Positions 14,818 to 22,976 of a DNA stretch of 28,900 bases are shown here, piece after piece. The DNA is from Bacillota bacterium. Lineage in GTDB: Bacteria; Bacillota; Clostridia; TANB77; CAG-465. Location of the stretch: the NCBI GenBank assembly GCA_023410645.1, contig JAEYPQ010000016.1, forward strand, positions 1-28,900, given 5' to 3'. The position numbers and the translations under genes were made by a program. The notes beneath the pieces are model-generated. The model made no database searches. It saw only the letters and a list, made by a program, of their open reading frames with translations, and had not been told where the DNA came from. How positions within the stretch are numbered: the stretch's first letter is position 1; every line of letters begins with the position of its first letter.

Positions 14818-15663
14818 TTAATTACTACATTTCCAAGAAAATGCATAAATAAAATTCTCTGGTACATTTATTGTACTGTCTTCATTTTGCATGAATTCTC
14901 CATTTAATTCATTTTCAATTGTTGCTAAATGAAAATGACAAGCGGCTATACCTATATCAATTCTTTTAACATCAAATTCATGAAATTTGTTTTGGCTATT
15001 AGTTCTATAAAAATGAAAATAATTATCTTTTTTTACAACTTTCCAAGGTTGTGCATTTGAACCTGAAGGTGCAAGTCGTAACATTTCAAGAGGAAAAGCA
15101 TACTCTCCTGCTTCTTCTTTTTTTAATGTATTTGTAAAGTCATTATTGAAGAATAATTCTTCCCATTCTTTTCTCTTTGATGATTTAGCTGCAAATCTCA
15201 TAAATTTATCTACTAAACTTATATTTTCTGCTGAATATCCAAATGGTACAACTATAGGTAAAATACTTCCTTCATCCATTTCCATTTTTTCTTTAAAATT
15301 ACTTTTATTAAATGTACCTGCAAGCCAACAAGTACCAAGTCCAAGTGAAGTAATGTATAGAACAAGTTTTTCGACTTGATATCCAAGAGATTCCAAAGAT
15401 AAATTTACATCTTTCACTGATGTTGCAATATAATTAGATGTCCCTTTTATTACTCCATAAGTACCTAATTTTTTGGTATCAATAGTTTCATCATCTTCAA
15501 GAATCTTTATAACAACATTTTCATTAAATGGTGAATCCAATTTTTCAATGTATTCTCTTATTTTATCTTTTATATCATTTGGTACTGGATCTGTTTTATA
15601 TGTTCTTACTGAAACTCTTTCTTTAACAATTTCTTCAAGATCACTACTAAAAATTTTACTCAT
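14818..15663 (-). CDS. Nitroreductase-family protein (TM1586-like)
   Basis: 281 residues from the ATG at 15663. The ATG at 15672 directly abuts AGGGG and is less likely to be used. The N-terminal VKERVSVRTYKTDPVP is the nitroreductase RxSxRxF/Y motif that contacts FMN phosphate. YQVEKLVLYITSLGLGTCWLAG is the second conserved flavin-site region. The C-terminal half repeats a degenerate nitroreductase unit (LRLAPSGSNAQPWKV), as in the double-length TM1586/PF14512 group. It is probably a cytoplasmic FMN oxidoreductase using NAD(P)H, substrate unknown. It is the last gene of a trpS-obgE-nitroreductase run, 22 bp after obgE, and ends before a strong hairpin. Confidence 0.85.
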   Translation of the reverse strand: MSKIFSSDLEEIVKERVSVRTYKTDPVPNDIKDKIREYIEKLDSPFNENVVIKILEDDETIDTKKLGTYGVIKGTSNYIATSVKDVNLSLESLGYQVEKLVLYITSLGLGTCWLAGTFNKSNFKEKMEMDEGSILPIVVPFGYSAENISLVDKFMRFAAKSSKRKEWEELFFNNDFTNTLKKEEAGEYAFPLEMLRLAPSGSNAQPWKVVKKDNYFHFYRTNSQNKFHEFDVKRIDIGIAACHFHLATIENELNGEFMQNEDSTINVPENFIYAFSWKCSN

Positions 15664-15685
15664 AAAATTCATCCCCTAATAAAAC

Positions 15686-16957
15686 TTATTCACTATATTC
15701 CATTTGGAATCCTATAATATCTATTATATCACCAGATTTTAATCCATTTTCTTTTAGTTCTTTCATTACACCCATATTGTTTAAACTTCTTTGCATATAC
15801 TGCCTTGATTCAATGTCATAAACATTTACTTTACTCATTAACCTTTCTATTGGTGCTCCTTTTACAGCAAATCCTTCATTAGTCTTTTCAATATACCATT
15901 CTTGATCAATTAGTTCGTTATCTTCATATATATTTTCTATATCTACTAGTTCTTCTTTTGGAATTTTTTCTAGTTCTTTTGATACATATTCAACAAGATC
16001 ATCAAGACCATGTTTAGTTGCAGCTGAAACTTTAAATAACTTCAAATTTTCTTTTTTACAAACATTTTCCAATTGAGAAAGTAATTCTGCATCAATTAAA
16101 CTATCTATTTTATTTGCTACAACAATTTGTGTTTTATTTGATAATTTTTCACTATATTTTTTTAATTCTTCATTTATTTTATAAAAATCTTCTACTGGAT
16201 TTCTACCTTCACTTCCAGAAACATCTACTACATGAAGTAATAATCTAGTTCTTTCAATATGTTTTAAAAATTTAAGTCCAAGACCTACACCTTCACTAGC
16301 TCCTTCAATTATACCTGGAATATCAGCCATTACAAATGAGCTTCCATTTTTTGCTCTTACAACACCAAGTGCTGGTTCAAGTGTTGTAAAGTGATAATTT
16401 GCTATCTTTGGTCTTGCAGATGATACAGTAGATATGATTGTTGATTTTCCAACGTTTGGAAAACCTACCAAACCGACATCAGCAAGCATTTTTAATTCTA
16501 ATTCTAGATTTCTTTCTATACCTTTTTGTCCTTGCTCTGCAAAATTAGGTACTTGTCTTGTAGGAGTTGCAAAGTGTTGATTTCCTCTTCCGCCTTTTCC
16601 ACCTTTTGCAACAAGAAATTCTTGTCCTTCTTCTGATAAATCAGCAATTATTGCATTTTTATCAGAATCCTTAACAATAGTTCCTTTTGGTACTAAAATA
16701 TATAAATTATCTGCTGATTTTCCAGTACACCTTGAACCTTCACCTTTTTTACCATCATCTGCTTTAAATATCTTTTTATATTTAAAATCAAGTAATGTAT
16801 TTATATTAGAATCAACCTTTAAATATACACTACCACCGTTTCCTCCGTCTCCTCCATCTGGTCCGCCATTTGCAACATATTTTTCTCTTCTAAAAGATAT
16901 TGCACCGTTTCCACCATCACCTGATTTAACGTTTATTTTTACAAAATCTATAAGCAT
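15686..16957 (-). CDS. obgE: GTPase ObgE/CgtA
   Basis: 423 residues. Gly-rich Obg fold about 1-158 (GDGGNGAISFRREKYVANGGPDGGDGGNGG), then the G domain with G1 GFPNVGKST at 165-173, switch II DIPGIIEGA at 212-220 and NKID near 280. The C-terminal OCT domain is about 345-423 and is present in Firmicutes orthologues. Obg is an essential GTPase linked to large-subunit ribosome assembly, (p)ppGpp response and sporulation entry. AGGAGAG precedes the ATG. It follows trpS by 28 bp on the same strand, so they are cotranscribed. Confidence 0.97.
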   Translation of the reverse strand: MLIDFVKINVKSGDGGNGAISFRREKYVANGGPDGGDGGNGGSVYLKVDSNINTLLDFKYKKIFKADDGKKGEGSRCTGKSADNLYILVPKGTIVKDSDKNAIIADLSEEGQEFLVAKGGKGGRGNQHFATPTRQVPNFAEQGQKGIERNLELELKMLADVGLVGFPNVGKSTIISTVSSARPKIANYHFTTLEPALGVVRAKNGSSFVMADIPGIIEGASEGVGLGLKFLKHIERTRLLLHVVDVSGSEGRNPVEDFYKINEELKKYSEKLSNKTQIVVANKIDSLIDAELLSQLENVCKKENLKLFKVSAATKHGLDDLVEYVSKELEKIPKEELVDIENIYEDNELIDQEWYIEKTNEGFAVKGAPIERLMSKVNVYDIESRQYMQRSLNNMGVMKELKENGLKSGDIIDIIGFQMEYSE

Positions 16958-16985
16958 ATTTCTCTCCTATTCACATTTTAGCCAA

Positions 16986-17999
16986 TTAATCAAAGTAATT
17001 TATCTTCATTGCGGTTTTAACTTTTCTTAATGTTTCTTCTGATTTTTTCTTGGCTCTTTTTGTACCATCTATTAATATTTCATTAATTAATTCAGGTTGT
17101 TCTTCATAATATTTTCTTTTTTCTCTTATTGGTCTTAAATACTCAGTTATATTATGTGCTAATTGCTTTTTACAATTCACACAACCTCTCTTACCTTTTC
17201 TACATTCTTCGAATACGGTTTCTTTTTCATCTCCACTAAATAAAGTATGATAATATCCAACCATACAGATTTCAGGATTTGCTGGATCATCTTTCTTTAT
17301 TTTTGAAGGATCAGTAACAGCACTCATTACTTTTTTTGTAATCTCTTCTTCTGAATCAGATAAATATATAGCATTTCCAAGACTTTTTCCCATTTTAGCA
17401 TTCCCGTCAAGTCCTCTTACTCTTGCAACATTTCCAATCATAACTTCTGGTTCAACTAAAACTTCACCATACATACTATTAAATTTCCTAACAATTTCTC
17501 TTGTCTGTTCAATCATAGGCAACTGATCTTCCCCAACTGGAACTAAATCTGCACCAAAAGCAGTTATATCTGCTGCCTGACTTACAGGATATCCTAAGAA
17601 ACCATATGTAATACTCTCTCCATCATTTCCAAATAACTCTTTTTTCTGACTTATTTCAGACTTTACGGTAGGATTTCTTTCTAATCTTGCAACAGTTACT
17701 AAATTAGAATAAAATATAGTAAGTTCAGCAATTTCAGGTATCATTGATTGAATAAAAATTGTTGTCTTATTTGGATCAATTCCACACGCTAAATAATCTA
17801 AAGTAAGTTCTTTTACGCTATTTCTAACTTTTTCAGGATTATTGAAATTATCTGTTAGCGCTTGAACATCAGCAATAAGTATATATTGTTCATATTCTTC
17901 TTGAAGCTTAACTCTATTTTGTAGTGAACCAAAATAGTGTCCTATATGTAATTTACCGGTCGGTCTATCACCAGTAAGTATTGTTTTTCTTTTTTCCAT
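16986..17999 (-). CDS. trpS: Tryptophan-tRNA ligase
   Basis: 337 residues from the ATG at 17999. The in-frame GTG at 18008 is part of the ribosome site AGAAGGTG and is not the start. Class I synthetase signatures: HIGH at 18-21 (TGKLHIGHYFGSL) and KMGKS at 202-206, the KMSKS loop. Other family strings are VPVGEDQ and QAADI. A short Cys-rich piece (CRKGKRGCVNCKK) near residues 261-273 lies before the anticodon-binding helices. It charges tRNA-Trp with tryptophan. It is the first gene of an operon with obgE and a nitroreductase. A hairpin with T6 stands immediately before its ribosome site. No T-box element is seen, although T-boxes are common for trpS in Firmicutes. Confidence 0.97.
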   Translation of the reverse strand: MEKRKTILTGDRPTGKLHIGHYFGSLQNRVKLQEEYEQYILIADVQALTDNFNNPEKVRNSVKELTLDYLACGIDPNKTTIFIQSMIPEIAELTIFYSNLVTVARLERNPTVKSEISQKKELFGNDGESITYGFLGYPVSQAADITAFGADLVPVGEDQLPMIEQTREIVRKFNSMYGEVLVEPEVMIGNVARVRGLDGNAKMGKSLGNAIYLSDSEEEITKKVMSAVTDPSKIKKDDPANPEICMVGYYHTLFSGDEKETVFEECRKGKRGCVNCKKQLAHNITEYLRPIREKRKYYEEQPELINEILIDGTKRAKKKSEETLRKVKTAMKINYFD

Positions 18000-18013
18000 T
18001 ATAATCACCTTCT

Positions 18014-18049
18014 AAAAAATATTATATTTCAAACAGATGAAATATAATA
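18014..18049 (-). terminator. Hairpin with T-run in the trpS leader
   Basis: Perfect 12-bp stem (TATTATATTTCA with TGAAATATAATA, 6-nt loop TCTGTT) followed by T6 on the minus strand, directly before AGAAGGTG. A TATAAT at 18055-18060 would start the transcript close to the first arm. No gene ends upstream on this strand, so the element belongs to the trpS leader and not to another gene. Confidence 0.6.
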
Positions 18050-18157
18050 CTTATATTATATACTAAATATGACAAAAAATCTAGCACTTATATTAAAATA
18101 CTATTATTTTAGCATTTTATTAGTTTATTTAACATTACATAATCAAATTTATATAAA

Positions 18158-18186
18158 TTGACAAAATCTGATATTTAGGTTATAAT
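18158..18186 (+). promoter_or_regulatory. Promoter of PF06541 membrane protein gene
   Basis: TTGACA (18158-18163), 17-bp spacer, TATAAT (18181-18186), 21 nt before the start codon. It is divergent from trpS. Confidence 0.85.
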
Positions 18187-18207
18187 TTTCTTTGGAAGTG
18201 ATTTAAT

Positions 18208-18999
18208 ATGAATTTATACACTACATTCTCATATTTTCTTATATATAGTATACTTGGCTGGTGTGCTGAGATGATTTATTGTGCTATTTGTCAAAGAAAA
18301 ATAGTAGATCGTGGGTTCTTATATGGACCATATTGCCCTATATATGGGTTTGGTAGCCTTATAGTAATACATTTACTATACAGTTATTCATATAATCCAT
18401 TTATTATTTTTTTTACAAGTATGTTCTTTACAACGCTACTTGAATATATAACAAGTTTTATTCTGGAAAAATTATTTAATGCTAAGTGGTGGGATTATTC
18501 AGAACATAAATTTAATATAAACGGAAGAGTTTGTCTATTAAATTCAGTAGAATTTGCTTTATTAAGTTTATTATTAATCTATATCTTACATCCAAATATT
18601 GAACAACTCATATATAAAATACCAATAGATATATTACAAAAATTAACCATTGTTTCATTTTTTATTTTAACAATTGATTTTGTATTTACACTTAACTCTA
18701 TATTAAACTTCAAAGAGAAGTTAAATACTATAAAACAATTAGCAGACTCTATTAAATTGCCTCATAATGATAGCAAAAAATATAATATCGAGATTTCAAA
18801 ACAATTAGAAGAAATGAGAGTAAATCTGATACAAAGAACAAGTAAACTTTATAAAAGATTAATTAATGCATTCCCAGATTTAGAATTTAATAAATTTAAA
18901 GATCAATTATTTGAAATTAAACTTGAGTTAAATAGGAAAAGACATAATAAGAAAAATGAAAGAATTGATGAAATTACATGCGATAAAAAAGATAGCTAA
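18208..18999 (+). CDS. PF06541-family membrane protein (putative ABC-transporter type IV)
   Basis: 263 residues. The N-terminal 160 residues carry the conserved family strings LGWCAEMIYC, RGFLYGPYCPIYGFGSL, TTLLEYITSFILEKLF, WWDYSEHKFNINGRVCLLNS. There are about five membrane helices, the last near 150-165. The C-terminal 100 residues are soluble, highly charged and helical (KQLEEMRVNLIQRTSKLYKRLINAFPDLE), probably a cytoplasmic coiled coil. The Pfam name suggests a transporter, but no function is proven and no ABC ATPase gene is next to it. GGAAGTG lies before the ATG. It is a single-gene unit with its own promoter and terminator. Confidence 0.88.
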   Translation: MNLYTTFSYFLIYSILGWCAEMIYCAICQRKIVDRGFLYGPYCPIYGFGSLIVIHLLYSYSYNPFIIFFTSMFFTTLLEYITSFILEKLFNAKWWDYSEHKFNINGRVCLLNSVEFALLSLLLIYILHPNIEQLIYKIPIDILQKLTIVSFFILTIDFVFTLNSILNFKEKLNTIKQLADSIKLPHNDSKKYNIEISKQLEEMRVNLIQRTSKLYKRLINAFPDLEFNKFKDQLFEIKLELNRKRHNKKNERIDEITCDKKDS

Positions 19000-19016
19000 A
19001 ATGCTATCTTTTTTTA
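18985..19016. terminator. Bidirectional terminator between convergent genes
   Basis: GATAGC and GCTATC with A-run and T-run extensions form a 12-bp stem (18985-18996 with 19003-19014), 6-nt loop. T-runs stand on both strands. It includes the stop codon of the gene ending at 18999 and lies 26 nt after the P-type ATPase gene. Confidence 0.85.
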
Positions 19017-19041
19017 TTTCATTATTTTTTAATTTTCAAAT

Positions 19042-20946
19042 TTATTTTACGTTTTTATAATTAAATATTCTCATAGAATTTAATATCGCAATTAACGAAA
19101 CTCCGACGTCTGCAAATATTGCAAACCACATCGTAAGTATTCCAATTCCACTAAATATAAGAAATAATACTTTAATGGTAATTGCGAATATAATATTTTG
19201 ATTAACTATACTTTTAGTTCTCTTTGCTATCTTAAGTGAATCAATTAACTTTAATGGTTCATCAGTCATTAAAACTATATCAGAAGTTTCAATTGCTATA
19301 TCAGAACCTTTTCCCATTGAAATTCCAATATCAGATGTAGCAAGAACTGGAGCATCATTTATTCCATCACCAACAAATACTTGATATTCATTTTTATTTA
19401 ATTTTCTCTTTAAATCTTGCAATATATTAACTTTATCATTTGGTAATAATTCAGAATATACATGATCAAAACCTAAACTATTTGACATTTCTTCTGCTAT
19501 ATTTTTATTATCACCGGTTAACATTACAATATTTTTACCACCAAATTCCCTCAATTTACTTGATAAATTTTCTACACTATTTTTCAAATTATCTGCAAGT
19601 AAAATATATCCTTCATAAGTGCCATCAATGGCTAAATATATAACAGTACCTAATTTTTTACTATCTTCAACTTCAATATTATTTTTTTTCATAAGTTCCA
19701 GATTTCCCACTAAAACTTGTTTAGAATCAATTTCTGCTTTTATTCCATTTCCTGCAATTTCTTCATGATTTGTAATTCTTAATTTATCAATTTCTTTACT
19801 ATATGAATTTATAACTGCTTTAGCAATATAATGATTTGAGTAAGTTTCACAAATTGCTATATATTCAACAATTTCATCACTTGTTAGACTTTTAGAACTA
19901 TGTATTTCTTTAATTTCGAATTTACCATTTGTAAGTGTACCCGTTTTATCAAAAACAAATTGCTTAACGTTAGTAAGCATATCTAAATAATTACTACCTT
20001 TAATTAATATACCATTTTTACTACTTGTTCCAATTCCAACAAAGAATCCAAGAGGTACTGATATAACTAAGGCACAAGGACAAGATACCACTAAAAATGT
20101 TAATGCTCTAAATATTGATTCCTCAAATGTAATATTAAGTATAAATGGAAACAGAATTGCTATTAATATAGCAAGAACAATAACTATTGGAGTATAAACT
20201 TTTGCAAATCTTCTTATGAATTTTTCAGTTTCTGATTTCTTTGATGATGAATTTTCAATCAATTCAATTATTTTTGATACAGTTGAGGATTGATAATTCT
20301 TTGTTACTTTGATCTCTATAACTGAACCTATATTTATTGAACCTGATAATATTTCATCTTCAACTGAAACACTTCTTGGCAAACTTTCTCCTGTTAAAGC
20401 TGATACATCTAAATCAGTTTTTCCATAGATTACAATTCCATCAAGTGGAACTTTTTCCCCATTTTTTACAACTATTATATCATCTATTCTTACATCATTT
20501 GGATCTACCTTTTCTATACTTTGATCTATCTTTAAATTTGCATAATCTGGTCTTAAGTCAACTAGGCTCTTTATCTTTTTTTTGGAATTTGACAAAGCAA
20601 GTTCTTGCAAGAATTCACCAACTTTATAAAATAAAAGTACAGCTATTCCCTCTACATATTCTCCTATAAAAAATGCACCTATTGTTGCAATAACCATAAG
20701 TAGATTTTCATTAAACATATCTTTTTTAAATAATTTTGATACTGCAAAATATATAATATCACAACCAATTAATAAATAACTGACTAAATATAATATTAAA
20801 CTTGTGCCTTCGCTTATCTTATTTCTTATTAAGACAGATACTATTAATACTACTATACCCATTATATTAATTACAAGTTCTTTACTTAAAATTTTTTCCT
20901 TTTCAAATTCTTCATGATTATGATTCTCACAGTTACATTCATGCAT
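19042..20946 (-). CDS. cadA: P1B-type Zn/Cd/Pb-exporting ATPase
   Basis: 634 residues. It has no HMA domain but a short metal-binding N-terminus (MHECNCENHNHEE). Transport site SCPCALV with Cys289 and Cys291, actuator loop LTGES at 184-188, phosphorylated Asp333 in VFDKTGTLTNGK, and hinge VGDGINDAP. An Asp in the last helix pair (ADVGVSLIAILNSMRI) is typical of the Zn/Cd/Pb group (P1B-2), not the copper group. Eight membrane helices are expected. It exports divalent soft metals from the cytoplasm at the cost of ATP. The start codon is 1 nt after the stop of the CzrA-like repressor gene, and its ribosome site AAGGGGA lies in that gene's last codons. The two genes are one operon, presumably derepressed by the exported metal. 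Confidence 0.95.
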   Translation of the reverse strand: MHECNCENHNHEEFEKEKILSKELVINIMGIVVLIVSVLIRNKISEGTSLILYLVSYLLIGCDIIYFAVSKLFKKDMFNENLLMVIATIGAFFIGEYVEGIAVLLFYKVGEFLQELALSNSKKKIKSLVDLRPDYANLKIDQSIEKVDPNDVRIDDIIVVKNGEKVPLDGIVIYGKTDLDVSALTGESLPRSVSVEDEILSGSINIGSVIEIKVTKNYQSSTVSKIIELIENSSSKKSETEKFIRRFAKVYTPIVIVLAILIAILFPFILNITFEESIFRALTFLVVSCPCALVISVPLGFFVGIGTSSKNGILIKGSNYLDMLTNVKQFVFDKTGTLTNGKFEIKEIHSSKSLTSDEIVEYIAICETYSNHYIAKAVINSYSKEIDKLRITNHEEIAGNGIKAEIDSKQVLVGNLELMKKNNIEVEDSKKLGTVIYLAIDGTYEGYILLADNLKNSVENLSSKLREFGGKNIVMLTGDNKNIAEEMSNSLGFDHVYSELLPNDKVNILQDLKRKLNKNEYQVFVGDGINDAPVLATSDIGISMGKGSDIAIETSDIVLMTDEPLKLIDSLKIAKRTKSIVNQNIIFAITIKVLFLIFSGIGILTMWFAIFADVGVSLIAILNSMRIFNYKNVK

Positions 20947-20947
20947 A

Positions 20948-21262
20948 CTATAATCCCCTTTCTACCACATGCTCAGTTCCAATATCTAATATACTTTTTA
21001 CATGTTCATCATCAAGTGAATAATACACTTCTTTTCCTTCTTTTTGTGATCTAACTAAATTAGCTTGCTTTAGTATCCTAAGCTGGTGTGATATGGCAGA
21101 TTGAGTCATATTAATAGTTTCTGCAATATCTGTAACACAAATTTTATTATTTAACATAGTATTTAATATTTTAATTCTTGTGCTATCTCCAAAGATCTTG
21201 AATAAATCAGCGACCTCAGCTATTAATATTTCATTATTTATATTTTTTTCTTTATTTTTCAT
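20948..21262 (-). CDS. ArsR-family metal-sensing repressor, CzrA-like
   Basis: 104 residues from the ATG at 21262, with AGGAG 9 nt upstream. A TTG at 21271 directly abuts that site and is rejected. Winged-helix core: DSTRIKILNTML, then the recognition region VTDIAETINMTQSAISHQLRIL and wing EGKEVYYSL. The CadC-type cysteine site is absent, since only one Cys (KICVTD) is seen. The C-terminal helix has LDDEHV...TEHVVE, placing Asp-x-His and a His 11 residues later in the alpha-5 pattern of Zn/Co sensor CzrA, with Glu where CzrA has its last His. It should bind DNA without metal and release on Zn, Co or Cd. It is cotranscribed with cadA and preceded by a perfect palindromic operator. Confidence 0.92.
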   Translation of the reverse strand: MKNKEKNINNEILIAEVADLFKIFGDSTRIKILNTMLNNKICVTDIAETINMTQSAISHQLRILKQANLVRSQKEGKEVYYSLDDEHVKSILDIGTEHVVERGL

Positions 21263-21281
21263 TATATTCAACTCCTATTAC

Positions 21282-21305
21282 ATATATGAATACTTATTCA
21301 TATAT
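21282..21305. promoter_or_regulatory. Operator of the CzrA-like repressor
   Basis: Perfect 11-bp inverted repeat ATATATGAATA-CT-TATTCATATAT, with a further TTCATATGA half-site overlapping to 21312. It is the TGAA/TTCA dyad expected for CzrA/SmtB-type ArsR proteins and lies just downstream of the -10 box at 21310-21315. Confidence 0.8.
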
Positions 21306-21309
21306 TCAT

Positions 21310-21338
21310 ATGATATCATAAAAAATATACTATGTCAA
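21310..21338 (-). promoter_or_regulatory. Promoter of the repressor-cadA operon
   Basis: TTGACA (21333-21338), 17-bp spacer, TATCAT (21310-21315) on the minus strand. The -35 box falls in the loop and second arm of the preceding gene's terminator. Confidence 0.7.
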
Positions 21339-21356
21339 TATAACATAGTATATTTT
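21319..21356 (-). terminator. Terminator of the ECF sigma operon
   Basis: A 13-bp stem (AAATATACTATGT with ACATAGTATATTT, 7-nt loop) followed by T-run on the minus strand. It starts 20 nt after the stop codon at 21375 and contains the -35 box of the next operon. Confidence 0.8.
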
Positions 21357-21374
21357 CTTATATATTTTATATTC

Positions 21375-22046
21375 CTATTCTTTAGTAAAATTCCCATTTA
21401 TATGTAAATTATTCTTATCTTTTATGCTAACAATTATTTCTATATTTTCAATATAACTATCATATTTTAACACTTCAATTGAATTATTACCTACAGATAA
21501 AATATTATTTTCTAAATTTAAATTTGACATTGCAAATATCAAATTATTTTTATATTTATCAACATACTTTAAATTTATTGTTGCTTTAGTATAATTCTCA
21601 CTGGAATTTTCAATTACTTTAATAGCTACATTTTTATCTGTATAATTGCTTATTGTTAAATTATCTTTGTCAAAATAGTATATGTTTGGTCTATCTAACG
21701 ACTCCGAAATAAATTCTTTAGTATCATTATTATATAACACTTGATTTAAGCCAAAGTTTAAGATTCCAAATACAAAAGCTATGAAAAGAATTGTCAATAT
21801 ACAAAATGTTGTACCTATATCAAATTTTACATTAATTTTTTTATTATTGTTATAATACAGTGTTTCTATACCAAGTGAAACGAATATAACTGGCCAAAGT
21901 AATAATATATATCTGAATAAATCAGTCTTAACAAACATTTGAATAGATAATATTATACCAAATACTATAAGTAAAATTCCAAGTGTATTTATGCCAATTC
22001 TTTTCGTAACAATATTTTCATTTACATTACCATCATTTTTTTCCAT
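21375..22046 (-). CDS. Membrane protein of the ECF sigma operon (LiaF-like layout)
   Basis: 223 residues, AAGGGTG 7 nt before the ATG. Three hydrophobic helices lie at about 17-39 (IGINTLGILLIVFGIILSIQ), 46-65 and 75-100. Then comes an outside-facing beta-rich domain of about 120 residues with repeated short strands (NLTISNYTDKNVAIKVIENS, TINLKYVDKYKNNLIFAM, ENIEIIVSIKDKNNLHING). The first two helices match the LiaI/LiaF-type transmembrane region and the outer part recalls cell-wall-active toastrack-like domains, but the match is only by pattern. It is the last gene of the sigma operon, 14 bp after the gene at 22061. Cell-envelope stress sensing or response is a reasonable guess. Confidence 0.75.
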   Translation of the reverse strand: MEKNDGNVNENIVTKRIGINTLGILLIVFGIILSIQMFVKTDLFRYILLLWPVIFVSLGIETLYYNNNKKINVKFDIGTTFCILTILFIAFVFGILNFGLNQVLYNNDTKEFISESLDRPNIYYFDKDNLTISNYTDKNVAIKVIENSSENYTKATINLKYVDKYKNNLIFAMSNLNLENNILSVGNNSIEVLKYDSYIENIEIIVSIKDKNNLHINGNFTKE

Positions 22047-22060
22047 ATCTTCACACCCTT

Positions 22061-22570
22061 TTATTCATCTTTCTTGTTATTTGTAAGCATTTTAGAACCA
22101 ATATAAATTGATAGCAATGATATTATTAAAATAGGTAAATAATGAGTAAGTATACTAGTAAATATTTCCAATTCCTCTATGTCATAGACATAAGCTATTT
22201 CGTTAAATATATTAGTTAATATTAAATATATTCCAAAAAATACAAGTATAACTCCAAGTATCCCATTTCTCTTATTTATATTGAATTTGCTAAGTGTATT
22301 TCCAAAATCAAATACCTCCCATATATAAACGTCTTTTGGTTCATCATCTTCATCTTTTTTATTCCTAATATTATAAGTATCAAAGAAACTATATGCAAAT
22401 ATTATAGGTAATGGCAACACAAATATTTCAGTAGATAGTATCATAGAAAGTCCCATAAATAATGCAAATAATAACATTATTGATAGTCCTCTTTTCATAT
22501 AATTTTGATACATTTGTCCTGCTCCTGGTATAAAACTAAAGCAAAACGTAAAAAATAAATTTTTCTTCAT
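22061..22570 (-). CDS. Membrane protein of the ECF sigma operon, PGAGQMY motif
   Basis: 169 residues from the ATG at 22570 (GGGG 8 nt upstream). A longer frame from 22630 is rejected because it would start inside the preceding gene without a ribosome site. The N-terminal FSFIPGAGQMYQNYMKRGLS followed by two helices resembles TM2-type membrane modules seen in clostridial sigma-factor operons. A central charged loop (KKDEDDEPKDVYIWEVFD) and two more helices (about 100-120 and 140-162) follow. Function unknown. It sits between the anti-sigma gene (1-nt gap) and the LiaF-like gene, so the four genes are surely one operon. Confidence 0.8.
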   Translation of the reverse strand: MKKNLFFTFCFSFIPGAGQMYQNYMKRGLSIMLLFALFMGLSMILSTEIFVLPLPIIFAYSFFDTYNIRNKKDEDDEPKDVYIWEVFDFGNTLSKFNINKRNGILGVILVFFGIYLILTNIFNEIAYVYDIEELEIFTSILTHYLPILIISLLSIYIGSKMLTNNKKDE

Positions 22571-22571
22571 A

Positions 22572-22976
22572 TTATTTTCCCCTTTCAATTGATTTTGTAA
22601 AGAAATTATTAATTTCTTCAAGTTTATCATTTATTTTATCACTAATTTTATTGTACATAACTTGAATTTTTGATGGCTGTATTTTCTCATGACTGGCATA
22701 ACTTACACTACTTGAAAACACGGTTTCCCATATAATTATTGCAAATAAAGTACATGCAACAATTTTTAAAATATTTGAAAATCTTATTTTTTGATTTTTA
22801 ATAATATTTCTTATTTTATCATTATTTTCAATATTATCCATTATCTTAAGATTCAAATCTTTTGGAATATCAACATCATTATTTGATACTTCATCTATAT
22901 ATTTCTCAAATTCTATATTATTGTTCAGAATAATATTAATTTCATCTATTTTATTTAATATATCATTTTCTTTCAA
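22572..22976 (-). CDS. Probable anti-sigma factor, single membrane span
   Basis: 134 residues from a TTG at 22976, placed 8 nt after GGAGG. The longer frame to 22997 begins upstream of that ribosome site. The N-terminal 70 residues are acidic and helical (DEINIILNNNIEFEKYIDEV) and probably hold the sigma factor. One membrane helix (about 80-102, ILKIVACTLFAIIIWETVFS) leads to an outside segment of 30-35 residues. There is no zinc-binding anti-sigma HxxxCxxC motif. The start overlaps the sigma gene by 14 nt, the usual translational coupling of sigma and anti-sigma pairs. The call rests on topology and position, not on sequence family. Confidence 0.75.
   Translation of the reverse strand: MKENDILNKIDEINIILNNNIEFEKYIDEVSNNDVDIPKDLNLKIMDNIENNDKIRNIIKNQKIRFSNILKIVACTLFAIIIWETVFSSSVSYASHEKIQPSKIQVMYNKISDKINDKLEEINNFFTKSIERGK

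Noticed and set aside
18009..18207. T-box riboswitch before trpS
   Set aside because: The conserved T-box sequence and specifier stem are not seen. Only a single 12-bp hairpin is present.
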